Assembly (NCBI RefSeq): GCF_963678635.1
Contig: NC_087068.1
Coordinates: forward strand, 55,274,467 to 55,338,466
Origin: Symsagittifera roscoffensis
Lineage: Eukaryota; Xenacoelomorpha; Acoela; Convolutidae
DNA: 64,000 nt
Direction: 5' to 3'
Every line of letters begins with the position of its first letter. Within the stretch, counting starts at the first letter, position 1. Of the stretch, positions 9,390-19,308 are shown one piece after another. Made by a program: the position numbers and the translations under genes. Below the pieces are notes generated by a model. The model was not told where the DNA came from and did not search any database. It was given only the letters and a program-made list of their open reading frames with translations.

Positions 9390-12300
9390 TTACTTTTGAA
9401 ATTCCACTTTCTTTAAAATTTTAGATTGGGGGATGAATATTTTATAGTTTTTACGTGGTTGATTTCGGAGTCTTGTTGTTTTTCTATTTTCTGATTTGTC
9501 GATTTGTTCTTGGGGTATTATTTGTTCGGTCATTTTTCTATTTTTTCTTTGTTTTGGAGATTCTTTATGGTTTTGTGTATTGTTTTTGGTGGTGGTTAGT
9601 TTTGTGTTTTGATTTTCGGTGGGGTTATCATTTTGTTCTGTGTTTTTCAGATGTGGTTCATTTTGAATGATTTTTAATCCTGTGAAAGAATATAATTGAG
9701 TTAATTCGCGGAGTGCGTATTCTTTTGGGTAATAAGGTAATAGGTTGTTTCGATGTTGAACGATTTCTTTTTTGTTTGAGTCGGTAATTTTATATGTGAC
9801 ATCAGTGGGTTTTGCAATTATTTGGTATGGTCCTTTTCGAAGGGGTTGTAATTTTTTAGAAATTCCTTTTTGAGTATTAAAATTAGGTATTAAAACAAAT
9901 GTTCCAATTTTTAATTCGGAGGCTGGTGTAAAACGTGAATTGATTTGTTCATTAATGTTTTGTCTTTGTAATAACTTTTTTGTTATTTTTTGATAAATTT
10001 CATTGTGTTTTTTATCTCTATTTAGAATCCATTCGGTGTGTGTACCGGAGGCTAGTTTAACAATTTGTGGGTGATGAAAATGATCTTCATCGTGTGTATG
10101 TAAAGGTAGGTTATAACAAATTGAGTCTTTATTTGGTTGACAATAACCTTGTGCGTTTTTATGAGAATTTGCTGTAAACATTATTGGTTTGCGTGGCTTT
10201 TGGTTAAAAACCATTTCGTATGGTGACATTCCTAAAGTTGTCGTAATTTGTGAATTATATGCTAAGGGAAATAATTTTACATCTGCTGACCATTCGGTAT
10301 ATTTTGTATCATTTCCGTTGATGATACATCTAAGATATTCTTGTAATGAACGGTTCATACCTTCGACTAAGCCGTTTGTCCAAGGTGCATGAGATGTACG
10401 TGGTTTGTGTTTAATGTTATATAAATGACATAGTGTGATAATTTCATTATTTATGAATTCTGTACCGTTGTCTGTAACTAAAATTTCTGGTAGTCCGAAT
10501 TTTGCTATCCAGTGTTCATAGAGTGTTGTGTAAGCGTAATAAGCGTTACAATGTGGTACTGGGTTAAGTGCTACATAATGTGTAAATGCGTCAACAATTA
10601 CCATAATGTAGGAGTTTCCTTCTGATGAGGGTGAAATTGGTCCTTTAGTATCAAATGAGATACGATGATTGAAGTACAAACTTTGTCCTTTAAAATCTTG
10701 TTTTTGTGCTATTTGTTTTTGATTTGGGTAAGGTTTATTTAGTTGACATACTATACAGTCATTGCATAGTACTTTTATCCAAATTGGTGCATTTGGGAAA
10801 TAAAAGTTTTGTATAAAATTTGAATATGTTTTCTCTGATCCAGAGTGTCCTTTAATATTTTGTGTATGTGAAATATTAAAAGCTATAAGAATCATACTTA
10901 TAGGGAGACATGGAACTGTAGATTCATTCAGGTTATACTCTAAAAGGTCTGTATTTTCGTTAATTGTTGTATTATTGAATTTTCGAAAATATCGGAGGAG
11001 TGTTTTATTTCCTAAAATAGTTGTATCTGCCTTGACGGGTTTAGTTTTATATTTGTGCCATGATTTTAGTTGTCTAATTATCGGGTCAAGATTTTGATAT
11101 TGTTTCAGTGTTGAAATTGTAATTGTTTCTGTTGGAGGGAGAAAAATGTTTTCAATTTCGAATTTAGATAAGGGTATTGTATCAAGTGGGTCGTGGAGGT
11201 CAAAAACTTGATTTATTGTGTATTTTGAATCATTTGTTTGTGGTCCTGATAAATTTATTTTATCAGTTAAATTTTCTTTTTCAATTAGTGGAAAATGGTC
11301 TTTCTTAGGTGGGTGTTGTTTTGTTCGTTTTTGTTGGGTGTTATTTTTTATCCATTGAGAATATGGGATTGGTTTGAAAGTTGATGTTCCAAGTAGATCA
11401 ACTTCATAATGATTATTTTGACAATCTAAATAAAGTGGGAAATGTTGTAAACTATTTATTTGTGATTGTTCAATATCAGTTTTTACTGCATATTTGCATT
11501 CCAATCGGGGTGATGTTTCGTTTTCTGCAAGGTAGAATTTTATGTTTTTGGGTATTTCAACTGTTGTTTTTCGTGTAAGTAATTCAGGTGGTGTATTTCG
11601 ACTTAAGGTGTCTGGTAATGCAAGATTTTTTCCTGCAGTCCAAACTATATGTAAGTTTGGAAATTTCATTAGAATTAGTTGAAATCTGTAAACTCGGTGG
11701 TTTGGGTTAGATTTTTGTGTAAAGAGAAAGATGATTGGTTTATGGTCTGTGAATAGAACTGTTGGATGTTTTGATCCAAGTATCAGAAATTCATATTCTG
11801 TCAGTGTATATATTATGGCTGTACATTCTCTCATTAGAGTTGAGAGTCGTAGCTCTGCTTGAGTGAATAATCGAGAATTTGCTGATATGAGGTTCATTTT
11901 ATTTGTACCATTATGTGATTGTAATAGTGCTGCACCGATGCCAAAGTTCGAAGCATCGCACATTGCATAAAATGGTTGATTTGAATCTGGAATTGTGTTT
12001 GAAATTTGTTCAGTTAAAAGTTTCTTTACTTCTTCAAATCGTGTTTGATGTTCTGTGTTCCATTCAAAATTATTTTGTTGTCTAAGGATGTTATAAAATG
12101 GTCGTAGATATAATTGCATTTTATAAACATATTTACTTAAAAAGTTTAACATTCCAAGAAATTCTTGGATTTTCTTTTTATTTGTTGGTGGTTGAAGTTT
12201 TTGAATAGCGTCAATGCGTGATTTCAATGGAGTGATTGTTTTTCTTTCTATATTATGTCCTAAGAATTTAACTCTTGTCAAAAAGAAGTGTGATTTATCG

Positions 12301-15300
12301 GGGGCGGCCTTCAGATTTTCGTTCTGAAGTATTTGGTGATATTTTTCTAAAACATTGAACATCTCGTCTTTTGTTTGTGATTGCATAAAAACATCGTCTA
12401 AATAGGTGATTGCGTTTTTCTTGAGTATCAGTGGTCTAAAAATTTTGCTCATAAAAGCTGAAAATGCTGCTGGTCCTATGGATATTCCATAGAATAAGCG
12501 GTTGAATTCATATTGTTGGTTTCCGATAACAAATTGTGTTAAACGTCGTGATTGTTCATCTAGTGGCATTTGATTGTATGCACTATTCATATCGGCGGTT
12601 GTAAAGTATTTGCCGTTTATTTTTGTTAAAATAACTTGTATTGGTTCAATGGGCCAATTACATTTTGATTCATCTATAAGTGAATTGAGGTATCTAGCAT
12701 CGAGAACGATTTTCAATGATTCTCCTTTAGCTAGAATGATAACAGGGTTGATAAATGTGTTGCCTTTTGGTTGTTCTTCTTTATTAACTGGTGATATAAT
12801 GTTGTATTGTTCTAAAATATCGAGTAATCTGTTCACTTTATCATGTAAGTGAATTGGTACTTTACTTGCTCTCTGTTTTTTGAAAACTGCGTCTGGTTTT
12901 AACGGGAGATGTAGTGATGAACTGATTTTTCCAACATCGAATTTTGATGTTGCATAGACTGATGAATATTTAATTAGCTGTTTGGCTAATTTTTCGAATT
13001 CGTCTTGTGTTATTTGTGAATGTTGGAAATTAAACATTGTTAAAAATTTTTGTTGGTCCTCTGTGTAGTTACTTATGTTGAATGTAGGTTTGAAATATGG
13101 AGTTTTTGTGAAATAATCCGTATTTCTGTTTTCGTTACTTATTATATTATTTATAGATAATTCTTCATTAAGAATTGTAGATTGGCAAATATCTAGTAAT
13201 TGGAGTATATTATTTACGCGATAGGCTTTTTCGTGTATTGGTGATATTGTAGCGTTGGTTTCACAATATCCTAAAAGTCCTAAAGGTAATGTTACTTGGT
13301 AAGGTGTGTTGTTATAGACATGTAAGGAAATGATATCTGAATTCGAATTTTTCAAATATTTTATGGATGAGATTGTGATTTTGAAAGATTTGTGAATAGG
13401 TTTGAATTCAAAATCTGACATATAAAATTTTTGTTTGTTTTGTTCTTTATCATATTGGTGAACTTGTTTGATTGAAAAATTATAGATATTTCCTGATAGT
13501 GGTTTCAAGTGTTTTCTTTGTTGGTTAAATATCGGGTAGAATTTTGAAAAGAATGGTGGTTGTTTATTTAATCTTTGAAAAAATGTTAAGGATGTTTCTT
13601 TTGTTTTTGTATATTTATCTTTGATTAATATTTTACTATTTAGTATGTTAATTGTTGGTATATACTTCGAAATAAATGGTATTCCAATGATATTATATTT
13701 AATATCAGTGATATGGAATATTTGTTTAAATGGCTTATTTAAAATTTTGCTTTGTTCCATTGTTCTGGTGGGGAGGAGAAATAATTGGATTTTTCCGTAG
13801 TTTATCAATGTTGATCCTTGTGCTGTTGCTAGTTTGCTGGAGGTTTCAAGAGGTGTTAGCTTTGGGTGTAAGGTTTTTATTTCATTCCATGTGGGGATGT
13901 TTATTATGTTTGATTCTGCTCCTGAATCAATTAAAAAATCTATTTCAAGGTCTGGTGGTTGAAATTCTTTATTTCTTGGGCTTTCTAAGAGAAATGGTAT
14001 TGTCCAAATTTTTTCTTTGGGTTGTTCTTTTTGTATATTTTGATAAATGTGGTTTGTATTCAAGCATTTTGTTTTGGTATTTTTATTGGTTTGATTTGTA
14101 GTGTTAATCTCATTTGTTTCTTGTGTCGTTGGTGTGGAATTTATGGGTGTAGTGTAATAATTTTGAAGAAATTCTGATTGATTTTCATATATGTGTGATG
14201 GAAAGGGTTGTTCATATATGACAGATTCATAGTCATTTTCGACTTTTATCATATTGATAGAAAGAGTGTTTTCAGTATCACTTTCTGAATCTGATGATGT
14301 ACAGTTTATTTGATTGAGTTGTAACGTATCAGTTACTGTGTCATCAATACCTGGAGGGTCTGATGTTGTTTCTGGATTAGATTGTACTTGATTAATATGT
14401 CTTTGATGTTTAGGTGTACTACTTCTGTGGCGATTATTAGAATTATTATAGTTATTATTATTCCGGTGTGGTGTTTGGGAATAATTTCTATAACGATTAT
14501 TATAACTTGAGTGTCGCTTTTGTGAATTATTTCGCGATCTGTTTTGATAATTGTTGTTTGGTCTGTTATAGTTCGATCTATTATATGAGTTATTCCTTGA
14601 TTGATTGTTCGGGTAATTCTGGTTTCGGTTGTTTGAATAACTTCTATTTCGATTATAGGAGTAGTTTCTATTCCTATTGTATGATGAATTTCGTGATTGG
14701 TTGTTTGGATAGTAGTTATTTCTTGATTGGGAATTAGATCTAGAAACAAATCGTTGTGTATTTGAATGTGATCTGGAGTAGTTACTTCTACTATTTGGTC
14801 TATTGTAGTGATTTTGTGATGAATTTTGTGTATTTCTTCGTTCTGGCGATCTTCCTCTATAACTTGAGTTATATGGTGATTGATTTCTTGTATAATTTGT
14901 ATTGTTCGGGAGTGGTTTTCCTGAACTGTTGTTGCTGTGGACTGTTTTGTTCGGTAGATTTTGATCTTTTTTCATGTATTGATAGAATGATTTATTTGGT
15001 TCTTTATATTTTTGAGGTTTATTTTGATTGTCTTGCTGTTTTTGTCTACATTCGGAAATACTATGTCCGTATCGTCGGCAATAATTACACCATTTTTTGA
15101 AAGATGGTTTGCCTTTAAAGTTCGGGTTCTTTTCGTAAATATTGAGTATTTCAGTGATTTTTTCAACGAGGTCTGTCTCTGATTCCTGTATATTATTAAT
15201 ATTAGTGGGAGTCGTTTCAATTCTATTAACGTATTGTAATTTCAGATTTTCCGTTTCTTCTAGTTTCATCGTGATTTCTGCTTGTTCTAATTTGTCTACT

Positions 15301-15893
15301 AGTTTTCGAAAATCTAAATCGGGTTCTCGAATTGAAGAAGGATGGGATGCTCTCTTTTTTATTGCTATTTTCCTTAATTGTGGTGTTAAGGTCATCATTA
15401 AGATTTCTGTCATCTTTGTGTTTTTATAGTCATGTGTATTTAATGAATATGCTTTTCGAACTAGTGTTTCGATTCGTACTGCTATTTGCTTGATGGTTTC
15501 GTTTGGTAATCTGCGAATTTCATTACATAAAACTCTTTGTTGTTGTTTGTTTCTTTCGGAGTCAAACATTTTTGAAAATTCTTGTGTAAACCTTTTCCAG
15601 TTTGATTTTATTTCTAGAGGTAGTACTGAAAACCATTTTTGGGCTGCGCCATCTAAGGTTGTTTGTATTAACGCTGTGCGTCGATGTATCCAGTTTTGAT
15701 CTAGTGGCGTATTAATTGGTTCAGGTCCAATATTTAAAATCAGGTTTGCTGTTACTGCATTTAAATAATCTTCTACAGAATATTCAGGGTCTGTTCCTGT
15801 GAAAACCATTAAAGGTTTGTTTGATGTTATTGATGATCCACCCATAAGGTATGGATTCATTGTCATTTGTAATGATTCTGCTGCATTTGGCAT
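9390..15893 (-). CDS. gag-pol: ORF3, Gag-Pol polyprotein (Ty3/gypsy type), 2167 aa
   Basis: One open frame encodes a retrotransposon Gag capsid-like region (about residues 20-230), a CCHC knuckle at 269-282 (Cys-x2-Cys-x4-His-x4-Cys), an Asn/Arg/Ser/Tyr-rich tract (about 300-510), an aspartic protease (DSGA, Asp656), reverse transcriptase (YLDD at 1164-1167), RNase H (first Asp at 1313, a later TDHKP), and an integrase. The integrase has an HHCC zinc region (GHSG His at 1683), catalytic Asp1748, Asp1808 and Glu1844 (D,D35E spacing), and a KGPY module near the C-terminus. All catalytic residues are present, so the enzyme set looks functional. Gag and Pol are fused without a frameshift. The ATG at 15891-15893 is the first after the two TAA codons that separate it from ORF2 in the same frame. 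Confidence 0.95.
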   Translation of the reverse strand: MPNAAESLQMTMNPYLMGGSSITSNKPLMVFTGTDPEYSVEDYLNAVTANLILNIGPEPINTPLDQNWIHRRTALIQTTLDGAAQKWFSVLPLEIKSNWKRFTQEFSKMFDSERNKQQQRVLCNEIRRLPNETIKQIAVRIETLVRKAYSLNTHDYKNTKMTEILMMTLTPQLRKIAIKKRASHPSSIREPDLDFRKLVDKLEQAEITMKLEETENLKLQYVNRIETTPTNINNIQESETDLVEKITEILNIYEKNPNFKGKPSFKKWCNYCRRYGHSISECRQKQQDNQNKPQKYKEPNKSFYQYMKKDQNLPNKTVHSNNSSGKPLPNNTNYTRNQSPYNSSYRGRSPERRNTQNSSQNHYNRPNSRSNYSRSHSNTQRFVSRSNSQSRNNYYPNNQSRNSSYNRNRNYSYNRNRSYSNNRNQNYPNNQSRNNSYNRSNYNRPNNNYQNRSRNNSQKRHSSYNNRYRNYSQTPHRNNNNYNNSNNRHRSSTPKHQRHINQVQSNPETTSDPPGIDDTVTDTLQLNQINCTSSDSESDTENTLSINMIKVENDYESVIYEQPFPSHIYENQSEFLQNYYTTPINSTPTTQETNEINTTNQTNKNTKTKCLNTNHIYQNIQKEQPKEKIWTIPFLLESPRNKEFQPPDLEIDFLIDSGAESNIINIPTWNEIKTLHPKLTPLETSSKLATAQGSTLINYGKIQLFLLPTRTMEQSKILNKPFKQIFHITDIKYNIIGIPFISKYIPTINILNSKILIKDKYTKTKETSLTFFQRLNKQPPFFSKFYPIFNQQRKHLKPLSGNIYNFSIKQVHQYDKEQNKQKFYMSDFEFKPIHKSFKITISSIKYLKNSNSDIISLHVYNNTPYQVTLPLGLLGYCETNATISPIHEKAYRVNNILQLLDICQSTILNEELSINNIISNENRNTDYFTKTPYFKPTFNISNYTEDQQKFLTMFNFQHSQITQDEFEKLAKQLIKYSSVYATSKFDVGKISSSLHLPLKPDAVFKKQRASKVPIHLHDKVNRLLDILEQYNIISPVNKEEQPKGNTFINPVIILAKGESLKIVLDARYLNSLIDESKCNWPIEPIQVILTKINGKYFTTADMNSAYNQMPLDEQSRRLTQFVIGNQQYEFNRLFYGISIGPAAFSAFMSKIFRPLILKKNAITYLDDVFMQSQTKDEMFNVLEKYHQILQNENLKAAPDKSHFFLTRVKFLGHNIERKTITPLKSRIDAIQKLQPPTNKKKIQEFLGMLNFLSKYVYKMQLYLRPFYNILRQQNNFEWNTEHQTRFEEVKKLLTEQISNTIPDSNQPFYAMCDASNFGIGAALLQSHNGTNKMNLISANSRLFTQAELRLSTLMRECTAIIYTLTEYEFLILGSKHPTVLFTDHKPIIFLFTQKSNPNHRVYRFQLILMKFPNLHIVWTAGKNLALPDTLSRNTPPELLTRKTTVEIPKNIKFYLAENETSPRLECKYAVKTDIEQSQINSLQHFPLYLDCQNNHYEVDLLGTSTFKPIPYSQWIKNNTQQKRTKQHPPKKDHFPLIEKENLTDKINLSGPQTNDSKYTINQVFDLHDPLDTIPLSKFEIENIFLPPTETITISTLKQYQNLDPIIRQLKSWHKYKTKPVKADTTILGNKTLLRYFRKFNNTTINENTDLLEYNLNESTVPCLPISMILIAFNISHTQNIKGHSGSEKTYSNFIQNFYFPNAPIWIKVLCNDCIVCQLNKPYPNQKQIAQKQDFKGQSLYFNHRISFDTKGPISPSSEGNSYIMVIVDAFTHYVALNPVPHCNAYYAYTTLYEHWIAKFGLPEILVTDNGTEFINNEIITLCHLYNIKHKPRTSHAPWTNGLVEGMNRSLQEYLRCIINGNDTKYTEWSADVKLFPLAYNSQITTTLGMSPYEMVFNQKPRKPIMFTANSHKNAQGYCQPNKDSICYNLPLHTHDEDHFHHPQIVKLASGTHTEWILNRDKKHNEIYQKITKKLLQRQNINEQINSRFTPASELKIGTFVLIPNFNTQKGISKKLQPLRKGPYQIIAKPTDVTYKITDSNKKEIVQHRNNLLPYYPKEYALRELTQLYSFTGLKIIQNEPHLKNTEQNDNPTENQNTKLTTTKNNTQNHKESPKQRKNRKMTEQIIPQEQIDKSENRKTTRLRNQPRKNYKIFIPQSKILKKVEFQK

Positions 15894-15944
15894 TTGAGAA
15901 AAATTTGAAAGTTGGTTTCTTGTTATTTCATGTTATTGGAGATA

Positions 15945-17612
15945 TTATGGGAGTGGTATTTCATTTTGCATTTGTGATGCTTGATACGAGTGTGCAGTCA
16001 TTGGATTTTGTTGTTGAATTGGTTGAAAAGATTGTGTATTAATTAGATTTTGTTGTTGAATTGGTTGTTGATGTTGTGCATCTATTGGTTGTGGAGGAAA
16101 ATTTCTATGATTTGTACGTGTTTTCTGTATTCCTTGTCTACGATATTCTTGAGTATTTGGTGCAAATATATCTGGTTGTAAGAAATCATCATCTGAGGAT
16201 AAATAATCCATTTGATAAGATGTCTGTTTTTTATTTTTATTTTGTTGAAAAAATGGGTAATTTTCACTGTGATCCTGTGGAGGATTTGTTTGGAAATTTA
16301 TTGAATTAGGTTGGGTCATTGGGTTATCCCAATTTCGAGATCTTGTATATTGGTTAAAATTTCTTTGTGGTTGGTTATATGTTTTTGATGGATGTGTATA
16401 ATTATAATTATGGTCTGCAAAGTTGTTTCTAGTGAATGTTTTGCGTGTTTTTGATGGTATTGTCATGGGTCTGTATGTTTGGTAATCCATATGTGAATAT
16501 TTAGGGGCAACCGAAGGTTTAACGGTTGATTGTAAGGTTACCTGTGTTTGTGAAGGATTTGTATTTCTTGGTGTTGTTAAATTTGGGCGTATTGGTGAAA
16601 TACTTTGTTGTGTAGTTGTTGTGTGTACAATTTCTTCATTTATGAAGTGTGATGGTGTCTGGATATCTTGTTGAGTAAGATTCCTAGTTCCATTGAGGTT
16701 TTCATTGTGTATAACTGTAGAGTTTAAACTATTATTTTGTGTATCGGGTAAAAATGTATTATAGTTTAATGGTGTCGCATCAATGGTTAATGGTATTACT
16801 TTTACATAATCTCTTATGTAAGATATCGTACTTATTGCTTGACTTGAGATTGTTTGTGGGAAGCTTATAAATGCGGGATGAGACCATTCGGGGTCCCAAA
16901 CATAATCTGATTGTTCTGTGATAGCGGTATCATCGTTCGAGTTTTGGGGTCTAAAATTTTTTCTTGCTTGTGCAATTAAATCAATATTGTGTGTGAAATA
17001 ATCTATTATGAACCATGCCAAAATTTTTTGTAGATCGTGTTTTGTATGTTGTGAAACGTCGTCTTTCGTGAAATTTTCTTTAATGATGTTTAAATAACTA
17101 GAGAGTAGTGTGATTTCATGTCGTACTCTTAAATGTTTAGATGTTTCTGTCGGTGAGACATTTGTTATTGGGATTTCGTTTTCTAATATCGAAATATAAC
17201 TATATATTATTGCGAAAACTTCATTGGTGAATATGGAGTTTGCTCTTTGTGAGTTATGATATTGGATGCTTTTTATATATTCTGAAAAAACTTTTGAAAA
17301 TTCTAAATCAAGATCGTCTGTTTGAATTGTATATTTTCTATTATTATGGTTTGGTGAGGTGAATTCTATGGAGTAGATTCCATACTGTTGTGTTATGTTG
17401 CATATATCTTTTAAGTAGTGGTCTATGATTTGTCTTTTGATTTTTACATCTGGGAACTCTGTTTTACATGGACTGATTCCGGGTTCAAATAAATTTAATA
17501 GTAAATTTGTGCAAAATATATGCTGTCCTCTATCAGTGGTTGCATCTACTATAAAAGGAAAGATTTCATCATCATCTGGACTTTCTTCACCTGGGGTGTG
17601 CGTTGAGCTCAT
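15945..17612 (-). CDS. ORF2, 555-aa pre-Gag protein of unknown function
   Basis: Starts at an ATG 26 nt inside the end of ORF1. Residues 1 to about 270 look folded and mostly helical. The rest is Gln/Asn/Pro/Thr-rich and low complexity, with a repeated Gln-rich PIQQQN motif near the end. It stops at TAA (15945-15947), with a second in-frame TAA at 15933-15935, and then runs in the same register into Gag-Pol. In copy B both codons are sense (TAT, CAA), so ORF2 and Gag-Pol form one frame there. It could be an extra N-terminal Gag region such as a matrix. No family recognised. Confidence 0.75.
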   Translation of the reverse strand: MSSTHTPGEESPDDDEIFPFIVDATTDRGQHIFCTNLLLNLFEPGISPCKTEFPDVKIKRQIIDHYLKDICNITQQYGIYSIEFTSPNHNNRKYTIQTDDLDLEFSKVFSEYIKSIQYHNSQRANSIFTNEVFAIIYSYISILENEIPITNVSPTETSKHLRVRHEITLLSSYLNIIKENFTKDDVSQHTKHDLQKILAWFIIDYFTHNIDLIAQARKNFRPQNSNDDTAITEQSDYVWDPEWSHPAFISFPQTISSQAISTISYIRDYVKVIPLTIDATPLNYNTFLPDTQNNSLNSTVIHNENLNGTRNLTQQDIQTPSHFINEEIVHTTTTQQSISPIRPNLTTPRNTNPSQTQVTLQSTVKPSVAPKYSHMDYQTYRPMTIPSKTRKTFTRNNFADHNYNYTHPSKTYNQPQRNFNQYTRSRNWDNPMTQPNSINFQTNPPQDHSENYPFFQQNKNKKQTSYQMDYLSSDDDFLQPDIFAPNTQEYRRQGIQKTRTNHRNFPPQPIDAQHQQPIQQQNLINTQSFQPIQQQNPMTAHSYQASQMQNEIPLP

Positions 17613-18054
17613 TTTTTCGTTCGATGACTGTTAATATGTAATTATTAATGTGTCGAATTGGTTGATTCCAATTGTATAAATGTACTGGTTTGTGTTTATA
17701 CTGCTTTTTTATTCTTCTTTTTCCTCTTTTTGATGAATTTGAAGTTGTTTCTGAGTCAGAAAAATATAATTGATCGTGAAGTGGGTAATTTTTATCTATT
17801 GATTCTTTTAGTTTGTAAAGTTCGTCTAAACTGTTGGTTTCTGATTCTGAAAATGCGTTTCGATTTTTTGAAAATCTTTTTCGTGTTATTTGTCTTTGTT
17901 TCGTTATTATTTTTCTTTTTAGTGTTTGTCGTTTTGTTCGAATGTATCCAACTGTTTGTGTATGAGGTGTGATTACAAGGTCGTATTTTTTGTTATCTAT
18001 TTCACAATTGTGTAAAACGATTGTTTGTTTATTTCCTAGGTTTTTAAATGACAT
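17587..18054 (-). CDS. ORF1, 155-aa basic protein
   Basis: The first full-length ORF after the leader, overlapping ORF2 by 26 nt in another frame. It is strongly basic, with Lys/Arg clusters near residues 40-60 and 108-120 that resemble nuclear-localisation or RNA-binding signals. These are split by acidic Ser-rich patches (SESE, SDSE) of casein-kinase-II type. Size, charge and position before Gag recall regulatory proteins of complex retroviruses, but I find no homology. Copy B has a one-base deletion in an A-run near 30343 that truncates it. Confidence 0.6.
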   Translation of the reverse strand: MSFKNLGNKQTIVLHNCEIDNKKYDLVITPHTQTVGYIRTKRQTLKRKIITKQRQITRKRFSKNRNAFSESETNSLDELYKLKESIDKNYPLHDQLYFSDSETTSNSSKRGKRRIKKQYKHKPVHLYNWNQPIRHINNYILTVIERKNELNAHPR

Positions 18055-18987
18055 AAGGTTTAGGATGACGGATGCAAAAGGTTGTTAAATGATTTCTATT
18101 TTCCTAAACTGTTAGTTCTTACGATTTTTTGGTTAGCTTAACCTGGGTCTATTTGTTCAGGGCTGGAGAGAAAAGTATATCGATTCCGAAGAATGATTTT
18201 TTACTTTCTCGTGGCTAGTATAAGTTAAGGTGTTAACTTACTTAATCTTACTTAGGGGTAGTGATTGTGTTCAAGGGTTGGAGAATAGTAAATCGATCCA
18301 CAAGGTTCAGGTATAATTAGAACGCGAGTAGTTCGTTAGATACTATTTTAAACTTACTAAGTCTAAGATTTATCCTGGGTCTGGTAAGAGGGGGGGTCAA
18401 GTGAAGGATGAATAACCGAAGTTCTTCACTATTTACCCTAATTTGAATGATTAGTTTTGTTTAAAAATTTCTATTAGTCTTAGGTCTTTAGAAAGGGTTG
18501 GGTAGTGAATCGACGTTTGAGGTCGTTAGACACTAATTAAGTGGGTGGGGGAGAACAAAGTTGTTCTGTTTGATCCAAGGATAAGCCTTGATGATCAAAT
18601 TTGAAATTTAATTAAGTAGAAAATGATTTAAGATCCAAGGATAAGCCTTGATGATCTGGTTTTAAAATTAAGTGAATTTAAGTTTTAATAAAATTTTTAA
18701 TGTGTGTAAAGGAAAGATTTAGTGTTTTGATGATATTAGTGGGTTTATGATTGCTGTTATGTTTTAGGTGATGGAGCTGGAACAACAGGATGATTTATGA
18801 TTACTAACCATTTATTGTCATGCTACTAATTTTTATTTTTTATTTTTCAATAAATATTTTTCAAACATGTTTTGTATATTACTGCAGAGTTTTAGGAAAA
18901 CGATCTTAGATCTTTTTATCAATCGTTATTGTATATTAATAATTTTGTTTAGCGCCTGTATTGATTTTGAGGATTGACTTCAAAATT
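18055..18987 (-). other. Leader of copy A with repeated stem-loop motifs
   Basis: Non-coding stretch between ORF0 and ORF1. It holds three imperfect copies of a 30-35-bp motif with a CAACCCT/CAGCCCT core and an ATCGAT/GTCGAT centre (about 18155-18196, 18270-18305, 18490-18522). It also has two copies of ATCCAAGGATAAGCCTTGAT, each a small hairpin with CAAGG/CCTTG arms (18573-18600 and 18632-18658). The same motifs occur in copy B. They lie where retroviral packaging and dimerisation signals lie. Confidence 0.5.
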
Positions 18988-19221
18988 TTAGGTTTGCAAA
19001 TGAAAATCTAAATTCATTGCCAGTAGTATTCTAAATATAAAAGTTTGTTCTGGTTTTTGCCTAACTATCATATAGCTATATGGCAAGTTTCTACTTTGTC
19101 GTATGTCGTCTCTGGTTCGAGGTCTTCTTCCAATTCCGGGTAGTTCTGTTATGGTTCGGAATATTGGCTCTGATCTATTGAGTCGTAGAGACATTTCGAT
19201 TAAATTATTGTCGTATAACAT
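18988..19221 (-). CDS. ORF0, 77-aa leader ORF
   Basis: A 77-codon ATG-started frame between the primer-binding site and ORF1. It is Arg-rich in its middle, with no signal peptide. The same ORF, same length and same stop, is in copy B (29032-29265). By my own count about nine codons differ in amino acid and about nine differ silently, a ratio below the neutral expectation. No family recognised. It may be a true small gene or an upstream ORF controlling initiation. Confidence 0.5.
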   Translation of the reverse strand: MLYDNNLIEMSLRLNRSEPIFRTITELPGIGRRPRTRDDIRQSRNLPYSYMIVRQKPEQTFIFRILLAMNLDFHLQT

Positions 19222-19289
19222 TTTGTAAATGTTTTTGTCTAATTTCTAATCTATTTTGGTTAATTCTAAGCTATTAAGGTCTTGTTCGA

Positions 19290-19306
19290 GACTTATGGTC
19301 GCACCA
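19290..19306 (-). promoter_or_regulatory. Primer-binding site of copy A
   Basis: Two bases inside the 5' LTR the sense strand reads TGGTGCGACCATAAGTC, beginning TGG as expected for pairing with a tRNA CCA end. The identical 17 bases are found in copy B. I could not name the tRNA. Confidence 0.7.
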
Positions 19307-19308
19307 GA

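Noticed and set aside
9455-15699. Many 60-120 codon plus-strand frames opposite Gag-Pol of copy A
   Set aside because: They are shadows of the biased codon use of the sense ORF, lack domains and are not consistently open in the counterpart region of copy B.
15933-15947. Reassigned stop codons (alternative genetic code)
   Set aside because: Copy A has TAA where copy B has TAT and CAA, which do not fit one reassignment, and all other ORFs use TAA and TGA as normal stops.
18573-18660. CRISPR-like pair of direct repeats in the leader
   Set aside because: Only two units, within a eukaryotic LTR element; they are small hairpins, not a CRISPR array.
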